NCBI GenBank assembly: GCA_900455085.1
Contig: UGTZ01000001.1
Location: 4,469,779 to 4,533,778 of the forward strand
Direction of reading: 5' to 3'
DNA from: Providencia rettgeri
GTDB lineage: Bacteria > Pseudomonadota > Gammaproteobacteria > Enterobacterales > Enterobacteriaceae
Length of the DNA stretch: 64,000 nt
The notes below the pieces were generated by a model. It did not search any database. It saw nothing but the letters and a program-made list of their open reading frames with translations, and had not been told where the DNA came from. Shown piece by piece: positions 57,901 through 64,000 of the stretch (position 1 is the stretch's first letter; each line of letters opens with the position of its first letter). The position numbers were made by a program, and so were the translations under genes.

Positions 57901-58044
57901 ATTTCTGGTCTCTTTCGCACGCAGTAATTTATACTGGCGCGTTGACGCTAACGCGGTGGCGGGTGCAAAACCCAAGGCCGCTGCCGTCGTACCTGCCATA
58001 CCGCCAGCGCAGATCTTAAAGAACTGCCTTCTGCTGACTTGCAT
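54997..58044 (-). CDS. fdoG: Formate dehydrogenase-O major subunit (alpha), selenocysteine-containing
   Basis: Periplasmic molybdenum (bis-MGD) enzyme oxidising formate to CO2. 1015 codons, with an in-frame TGA at 57457-57459 read as selenocysteine (QARV-Sec-HGPTVASL), the Mo ligand. The Tat signal is QVSRRQFFKICAGG (SRRxFxK). The N-terminal [4Fe-4S] Cys set is CTYCSVGCGLLMYS and CPKGAG. GGAG precedes Met 58044; the upstream frame to 58071 is not needed. The start and the sequence around the active site match FdoG rather than FdnG. Co-transcribed with fdoH and fdoI, divergent from fdhD. Confidence 0.97.
57421..57459 (-). promoter_or_regulatory. SECIS element and UGA(Sec) codon of fdoG
   Basis: Directly 3' of the UGA the mRNA can fold: after UGACACGGACCAAC comes GGTAGCAAGTCTTGCTCC, with AGCAA pairing TTGCT and a GU-containing loop, as in bacterial SECIS hairpins bound by SelB. 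Spacing from UGA to loop is similar to E. coli fdoG. Confidence 0.8.
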
Positions 58045-58217
58045 GGGGATCTCCTCATTTACATTGCTCATGTTTACCTAACGCCAATCGCGATAATCAG
58101 GTAAACTGTTTTTATTCAACGTCTTCCTTACGTCCCAGGTTCATTGCCCGGCAAATGGTGTAAATTCTTTTTACCCATAATTAATATTATGTATCATTAA
58201 TGCTAGGAATTCATCTA

Positions 58218-59048
58218 ATGTATGAAACAAATACTACAAATGACTCCAAATTAACCAAAATGATTGGCTTAAATCACACAACCGTGCAACAAAAAGGCAA
58301 CCTGAATTTACTCGTAAATGACTATATAGCAGAAGAATCTCCTGTCGCTTTAGTCTTCAATGGCATATCCCATGTGGTAATGATGGCAACGCCAAAAGAT
58401 CTTGAGGATTTTGCAGTTGGCTTCGCACTTTCTGAAGGGATAATACAGTCAGATGATGAAATTCGTGGAATTGATATCGTGGAAGGCTGCAATCGCGGAA
58501 TTGAAGTGCATGTTGAATTATCTAGCCGTCGGTTTATGGAACTCAAAGAACGTCGCCGTAATTTAGCAGGGCGTACAGGCTGTGGTATTTGTGGCACTGA
58601 ACAACTCGATGAAATTTTCAAACCGATCGCCCCACTACCTTTCACCCAAACCTTCTCTCTCTCGTATCTCGATAATGCATTACATGAATTGAAAAAAGTG
58701 CAAGAAATTGGCGCACTGACGGGATGTACCCATGCGGCCGCATGGATTTCACCAGAAGGGCAATTAGTTGGCGGATGTGAAGATGTCGGCCGTCATGTGG
58801 CTCTGGATAAGCTTTTAGGTATGAAACATCGTAACCAATGGCAACAAGGCGCAGTACTGGTTTCTAGCCGTGCTAGCTATGAAATGGTACAAAAAGCCGC
58901 TAGCTGTGGTGCAGAAATTCTATTTGCTGTTTCCGCCGCCACTGCACTCGCTATTGAAGTCGCAGAAAAAGCTAATTTGACCTTAGTCGGCTTTTGTCGT
59001 CAAGGTAAAGCGACGGTGTTTACCCATCCGAATCGGGTGAGGGATTAA
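58218..59048 (+). CDS. fdhD: Formate dehydrogenase sulfurtransferase FdhD
   Basis: Carries sulfur from IscS to the Mo-bis-MGD cofactor before insertion into formate dehydrogenase. About 276 residues, with the essential redox pair CGICG in AGRTGCGICGTEQL, and GGCEDVGRHVALDKLLG. Met 58218 is chosen because AGGA lies upstream; ATG 58200 has no ribosome site. It is divergent from fdoG, as in enterobacteria. Confidence 0.95.
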   Translation: MYETNTTNDSKLTKMIGLNHTTVQQKGNLNLLVNDYIAEESPVALVFNGISHVVMMATPKDLEDFAVGFALSEGIIQSDDEIRGIDIVEGCNRGIEVHVELSSRRFMELKERRRNLAGRTGCGICGTEQLDEIFKPIAPLPFTQTFSLSYLDNALHELKKVQEIGALTGCTHAAAWISPEGQLVGGCEDVGRHVALDKLLGMKHRNQWQQGAVLVSSRASYEMVQKAASCGAEILFAVSAATALAIEVAEKANLTLVGFCRQGKATVFTHPNRVRD

Positions 59049-59143
59049 CTTTCCAACTGAAGATAATCATTTTAGATTAAGAGAAGTCAGAATAGCTTAA
59101 TAGCGAATTAAGGCAGGAAAAACGCGGGGACTACCGATAAAAC

Positions 59144-59171
59144 AAACCTACACGGTATGACGTGTAGGTTT
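59144..59171. terminator. Bidirectional terminator fdhD / mnmE
   Basis: AAACCTACACG (59144-59154), loop GTATGA, CGTGTAGGTTT (59161-59171): a perfect 11-bp stem with A and T ends, between the convergent genes. Confidence 0.85.
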
Positions 59172-59185
59172 TAGGCGATACCGTA

Positions 59186-60550
59186 TCACTTCCCAATACA
59201 AAAACTTGAGAAAATACGGCCTAATAAATCATCAGAAGTGAACTCGCCAGTGATTTCGCTGAGTTCTTGCTGAGCTAAACGTAATTCTTCCGCTAATAAC
59301 TCACCGGAGCGAGCGTTCACTAACTGATCATAGCCCTGTTCTAGGTGAACGGCTGCCGCATTCAATGCTTGTAAATGGCGACTACGAGCAAGGAAACCAC
59401 CCTCAGTATTGCTATTAAAGCCAATGGTTTCTTTTAGGTGATCGCGTAACAAATCAATGCCTTTTTCTTCGCGTGCAGACAAACGAATTAACGGATAACG
59501 AGTATTATCAATAAACTCAACTGGTTCGCCTGTCATATCGGCTTTGTTACGAATTACGGTGACCGGAAGTTCATCAGGTAAGCGCGCCATAAATTCAGGC
59601 CAAATTTCTTGTGGTTCCGTGGCATTAGTTGTAGTGCTATCAACCATAAACAGCACATGGTCCGCTTGTTCAATTTCTTTCCAAGCTCGTTCGATACCAA
59701 TTCGCTCAACTTCATCACTGGCTTCGCGCAGACCAGCGGTATCAATGATATGCAATGGCATACCATCAATATGAATATGTTCACGTAATACATCACGCGT
59801 CGTTCCCGCAATATCCGTGACAATCGCAGCCTCACGCCCCGCCAATGCATTTAGCAAGCTCGATTTTCCTGCATTTGGGCGCCCTGCAATTACCACTTTC
59901 ATTCCTTCACGCAATAAACTACCTTGGCGCGCTTGGGAGCGAACTTGTTCTAAATCTGCCACCACTTCGTTGAGTTTAGCTTCAATTTTACCGTCAGACA
60001 GGAAGTCAATTTCTTCATCTGGGAAATCGATAGCTGCTTCCACATAGATGCGCAAGTGAGTGAGTGCTTCCACCAATTGGTGAATATGAGAAGAAAATGC
60101 GCCCTGTAACGAATTCATCGCTGAACGCGCCGCTTGTTCAGAACTCGCGTCAATCAAATCGGCAATTGCTTCCGCTTGGGCTAAATCGAGCTTATCGTTT
60201 AAAAATGCTCGCTCAGAAAATTCACCAGGATTCGCAATGCGAATACCATCAATCGTTAGTATTCTTCTGAGCAATAAATCAAGAATAACTGGCCCGCCGT
60301 GTCCTTGTAATTCAAGCACATCTTCACCCGTAAATGAATTTGGCCCAGGGAAGTAAAGCGCAATACCTTGGTCAAGAACAGAGCCATCCTCATCACGAAA
60401 TGGCAGGTAATCCGCATAACGTGGTTTAGGGAGTTTTCCCAACACGATTTCGGCAATCTGCGCCGCTTTCGGGCCAGATACACGTAAAATACCGACACCA
60501 CCACGACCGGGAGGTGTTGCCTGTGCGACGATAGTATCGTTGATTTGCAT
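59186..60550 (-). CDS. mnmE: tRNA modification GTPase MnmE
   Basis: With MnmG it adds carboxymethylaminomethyl at U34 of certain tRNAs. 454 residues. The N-terminal folate-binding domain starts QINDTIVAQATPPGRGGVGI. The inserted G domain has GRPNAGKSSLLNAL, DTAGLRE and RNKAD. The C-terminal CIGK holds the catalytic Cys. Met 60550 is chosen over the longer frame to 60637 by homology. Confidence 0.97.
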   Translation of the reverse strand: MQINDTIVAQATPPGRGGVGILRVSGPKAAQIAEIVLGKLPKPRYADYLPFRDEDGSVLDQGIALYFPGPNSFTGEDVLELQGHGGPVILDLLLRRILTIDGIRIANPGEFSERAFLNDKLDLAQAEAIADLIDASSEQAARSAMNSLQGAFSSHIHQLVEALTHLRIYVEAAIDFPDEEIDFLSDGKIEAKLNEVVADLEQVRSQARQGSLLREGMKVVIAGRPNAGKSSLLNALAGREAAIVTDIAGTTRDVLREHIHIDGMPLHIIDTAGLREASDEVERIGIERAWKEIEQADHVLFMVDSTTTNATEPQEIWPEFMARLPDELPVTVIRNKADMTGEPVEFIDNTRYPLIRLSAREEKGIDLLRDHLKETIGFNSNTEGGFLARSRHLQALNAAAVHLEQGYDQLVNARSGELLAEELRLAQQELSEITGEFTSDDLLGRIFSSFCIGK

Positions 60551-60595
60551 GATGTTTCTCTGTTTTGACTTAAAAACTATTTTTTGAAAAGAATA

Positions 60596-60834
60596 AAGGC
60601 GACCGTGTTTGGTCGCCTTCAAACAGCTGCCAAACATAATATATTTGGCAGCTGTTTTGTTGGTTTTGAAAGTAAATCAGGAAAATCAATTTATTGATTT
60701 TCGACTGATAACACAACGCGGGAAAAACCACGCTTTTATCCCGCGTTGCTAAAAACCTTAAGGCGACCTTATTTGGTCGCCTTAATACTACTATAGAATC
60801 CCACTTTGTGAAGCCATTCTCAGTTTACTGAGAA
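60596..60834. repeat. Cluster of six perfect hairpins between yidC and mnmE
   Basis: Arms: AAGGCGACC/GGTCGCCTT (60596-60619), AAACAGCTGCCAAA/TTTGGCAGCTGTTT (60621-60657), GAAAATCAAT/ATTGATTTTC (60681-60702), AACGCGGGA/TCCCGCGTT (60715-60747), TTAAGGCGACC/GGTCGCCTTAA (60758-60785), TTCTCAGT/ACTGAGAA (60817-60834). The first and fifth share arms and similar loops. No frame fits; they may end yidC transcription, stabilise its 3' end, or be copies of a small repeat. Confidence 0.7.
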
Positions 60835-60840
60835 GCGAGA

Positions 60841-62490
60841 CTATTTTTTCTCTTTTTTATCGCGACTGTGCAGACCACGTTTTTCCAGACCACGGTAAAT
60901 CACTTGTTGCTGGATGATGGTGACTAAGTTACTCACGATATAATACAGAACCAGACCTGATGGGAACCACAGGAAGAAGATGGTGAACACGACTGGCATG
61001 TACGTCATAATCTTCTGCTGCATTGGGTCAGTCACAGCGGTTGGTGACATTTTCTGAATCACAAACATCGTCACACCCATCAATACTGGCAGAATGTAGT
61101 ACGGGTCTTGTGCAGACAAGTCTTGAATCCAACCAAAGAATGGTGCGTGACGCAGTTCAACAGAACCCATCAACATATAGTAAAGTGCAAGGAAGATAGG
61201 CATTTGAATAAGCAGCGGTAAACAACCACCCAGTGGGTTTACTTTTTCTGCTTTATACATCGCCATCATTTCTTGGCTCATACGTTGTTTATCATCACCA
61301 ATACGCTCACGCATTGCAGCCAGTTTAGGTTGCAGTAAACGCATTTTCGCCATCGAGGTGTACTGCGCTTTAGTCAGCGGGTACATAATACCACGAACGA
61401 TAAAGGTGATAACGATGATGGCAATACCCCAGTTACCCACAAAACCGTGAATGAATTTCAGCAGTTTAAACAGTGGCTGAGAGATAAACCATAACCAACC
61501 ATAATCAACGGTTAAGTCTAAATGTGGTGCAACTGCAGCCATTTCAGACTGAATTTCAGGACCAACCCATAACGTTGATGAATAAGTACCAGCGCCATTA
61601 GCTGCGATAGTCATTGGTTCACTCTTATAACCAATGATGGCAGATTTTTTATCAAGGTCAATGGTGTAGAAAGTACTCTTTTCAGCACTTGCCGGGATCC
61701 ACGCCGTTGCAAAATACTGTTGCAACATGGCTACCCAGCCACCTTTGGTGGTTAAGTCGAGGTTTTTATCTTCGATGTCACCAAAGCTATATTTTTTATA
61801 GTTGTTTTCATCAGAAGAATACGCCGCACCACGATAGGTATGCAGAGCAAAATTGCTGCTGCCAGTGTCACGCTCTTTTGGTAACTCGATAGTTTGTTTT
61901 AACTGACCGAAGAAAGCGAGACTCAGTGGTTGAGCGGTTGGGTTTTGGATACTGTATTCAACTTCAACAGTATATTGGCCACGTTTAACAATGTACGTTT
62001 TCTGATACACAACGCCGTTGTTATCAGTAAATGTCATTGGTACGCGCAAGACGTCTTGGCCTTTCTCTAATGTGAAAATTGTAGAATCTGCGCTATACAG
62101 CGGACGCTCGCCATTATTATTTGCTGGGTTGTCTGGACCATGAAGACCAATCAAACCACTCTGTGCCTGGTAGACAAAGCCTGGATTAGTTTCCAGTAAA
62201 CGGAAAGGGCTTTCCGAATGAAGGGTCGCAGGATAGGCTAACAGGTCAGCCTCATCGATATCACCACCACGAGTATTGATGCGAATATCCAGTACATCAG
62301 TTTTGACTGTGATGAGCTTACCTTGCCCACTGCCAGTTACGGCTTGAGCATCACTGCTTGGCATATCCGCTTGTTGCGAAGTTTGAACAGTTTTAACGTC
62401 CTGAGCAACTTTATCGCTCTCCCAGGCCTGCCAAACTAAGAACGACACGAACAACAAAGCGATGAGTAGAAGATTGCGTTGCGAATCCAT
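60841..62490 (-). CDS. yidC: Membrane protein insertase YidC
   Basis: Inserts inner-membrane proteins alone or with SecYEG. 549 residues (E. coli 548). N-terminal anchor (NLLLIALLFVSFLVWQAW), large periplasmic domain to about residue 345, then the conserved five-helix core with the hydrophilic-groove Arg in FIVRGIMYPLTKAQY and NPLGGCLPLLIQMPIF. Basic C-terminus. Two bases separate it from yidD. Confidence 0.98.
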   Translation of the reverse strand: MDSQRNLLLIALLFVSFLVWQAWESDKVAQDVKTVQTSQQADMPSSDAQAVTGSGQGKLITVKTDVLDIRINTRGGDIDEADLLAYPATLHSESPFRLLETNPGFVYQAQSGLIGLHGPDNPANNNGERPLYSADSTIFTLEKGQDVLRVPMTFTDNNGVVYQKTYIVKRGQYTVEVEYSIQNPTAQPLSLAFFGQLKQTIELPKERDTGSSNFALHTYRGAAYSSDENNYKKYSFGDIEDKNLDLTTKGGWVAMLQQYFATAWIPASAEKSTFYTIDLDKKSAIIGYKSEPMTIAANGAGTYSSTLWVGPEIQSEMAAVAPHLDLTVDYGWLWFISQPLFKLLKFIHGFVGNWGIAIIVITFIVRGIMYPLTKAQYTSMAKMRLLQPKLAAMRERIGDDKQRMSQEMMAMYKAEKVNPLGGCLPLLIQMPIFLALYYMLMGSVELRHAPFFGWIQDLSAQDPYYILPVLMGVTMFVIQKMSPTAVTDPMQQKIMTYMPVVFTIFFLWFPSGLVLYYIVSNLVTIIQQQVIYRGLEKRGLHSRDKKEKK

Positions 62491-62492
62491 CG

Positions 62493-62753
62493 TTATAATT
62501 CTCTATTATCATCAGTTTTTCTAGGTGGGACAGGATCATCTCCACCAGCGTGTAAAGGGTGGCATTTTAATACGCGTTTCGCCGTTAACCAACTCCCTTT
62601 TAGCATACCAAACCTGCGCAATGCCTCAATTCCGTAATTTGAACAAGTAGGATTGAAGCGACAACGAGGCCCTAACAACGGGCTAATTGCCAGTTGGTAG
62701 CCTCTGATCAGCATGATCAGGATTTTTGAGCCAAGCGACGGTGACGACGCCAT
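62493..62753 (-). CDS. yidD: Membrane protein insertion efficiency factor YidD
   Basis: 86 residues, small amphipathic protein of the YidD family with RGYQLAISPLLGPRCRFNPTCSNYGIEAL and HPLHAGGDDPVP. It overlaps the end of rnpA by 37 bp, the usual layout, and precedes yidC. Confidence 0.95.
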   Translation of the reverse strand: MASSPSLGSKILIMLIRGYQLAISPLLGPRCRFNPTCSNYGIEALRRFGMLKGSWLTAKRVLKCHPLHAGGDDPVPPRKTDDNREL

Positions 62754-63076
62754 AACTTATCCAATGCTTCCGTGATCTGTTGATTGTCGAGATTAGCGAC
62801 CCCTTTCCTTACCAATACCACAAAGTCCATTGAAGGCAACTCATGTTGATGCAGACGAAAATATTCACGCGCTAACCGTTTAATACGATTTCGCTCATGA
62901 GCTCGTTTAACATTTTTTTTGGCGATGGTAAGACCGATGCGGGGATGCCCCAGCTCGTTTAGGCGACCAAGGATTGTTATCTCTGGGGAACTCGCCCTCT
63001 GCGGCTGCTTAAAGACATTATCGAAATGCCTGGGAGTTAACAAACGTAACTCCCGGGTAAAAGCGAGCGTAACCAC
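62717..63076 (-). CDS. rnpA: Ribonuclease P protein component
   Basis: Protein subunit of the tRNA 5'-processing ribozyme. 119 residues, basic, with the RNA-binding RNR motif HERNRIKRLARE and KKNVKRA. It starts with GTG (63074-63076), as is common for rnpA, and follows rpmH by 21 bp. Confidence 0.97.
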   Translation of the reverse strand: MVTLAFTRELRLLTPRHFDNVFKQPQRASSPEITILGRLNELGHPRIGLTIAKKNVKRAHERNRIKRLAREYFRLHQHELPSMDFVVLVRKGVANLDNQQITEALDKLWRRHRRLAQKS

Positions 63077-63097
63077 TTGAATAGAGGGCTAGCTTTA

Positions 63098-64000
<903 letters not shown>

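Overview
The window is a piece of a moderately AT-rich gammaproteobacterial chromosome. Gene order and protein sequences point to the family Morganellaceae, most likely Providencia. This is inferred from recalled similarity; no search was run. Both ends carry the conserved enterobacterial backbone. On the left are waaA, coaD, mutM, rpmG, rpmB, radC, coaBC, dut, slmA, pyrE, rph and yicC. On the right are fdoGHI, fdhD, mnmE, yidC, yidD, rnpA and rpmH, and the window ends at what looks like the ribosome binding site of dnaA.

Left part (1-12 kb): lipopolysaccharide (LPS) core genes. A family-39-type glycosyltransferase (cut by the edge) and waaA are followed by coaD and mutM. Then comes a minus-strand run transcribed waaQ, waaG, waaP, waaO-like, waaL, waaJ-like, waaK-like, mutM. 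A second LPS group lies at 28-33 kb: a WaaY-like core kinase, ugd, a UDP-glucuronate 4-epimerase and an LTA-synthase-type phosphotransferase. It probably supplies UDP-galacturonate and core decorations.

Middle part (18.5-53 kb): accessory metabolism in separately regulated modules. (1) MFS carrier, RraA-like protein, nitrilase and GntR regulator, with a CTTGTATACAAG palindrome before the first gene and a one-mismatch copy before the regulator. (2) Purine nucleoside uptake and phosphorolysis (XapB-like permease, EamA carrier, PNP), divergent from a ROK regulator. (3) thiM. (4) Selenocysteine and formate dehydrogenase maturation: fdhE, selA, selB. (5) A hexuronate/sugar-acid module with uxuA and a UxuR-like regulator divergent from rspA-rspB-ydfJ-ydfI, around a cluster of GGTTNACC-type operators. 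(6) An oxalate module: frc, oxc, yfdV, a second frc-like CoA-transferase and a two-domain nitrilase-like protein. Modules 5 and 6 lie between fdhE and fdoGHI, which adjoin in E. coli.

Formate dehydrogenase-O needs selenocysteine (in-frame UGA in fdoG), SelA and SelB for insertion, and FdhE and FdhD for maturation. All are encoded here except selC and selD.

Seven genes (coaD, the waaJ-like gene, radC, uxuA, rspA, the two-domain nitrilase and fdoH) each contain one single-base indel in a short homopolymer. Undoing it restores a full-length family member every time. Because coaD is essential, most of these are probably base-calling errors rather than real pseudogenes. No tRNA, rRNA, IS element, prophage or CRISPR array was seen.
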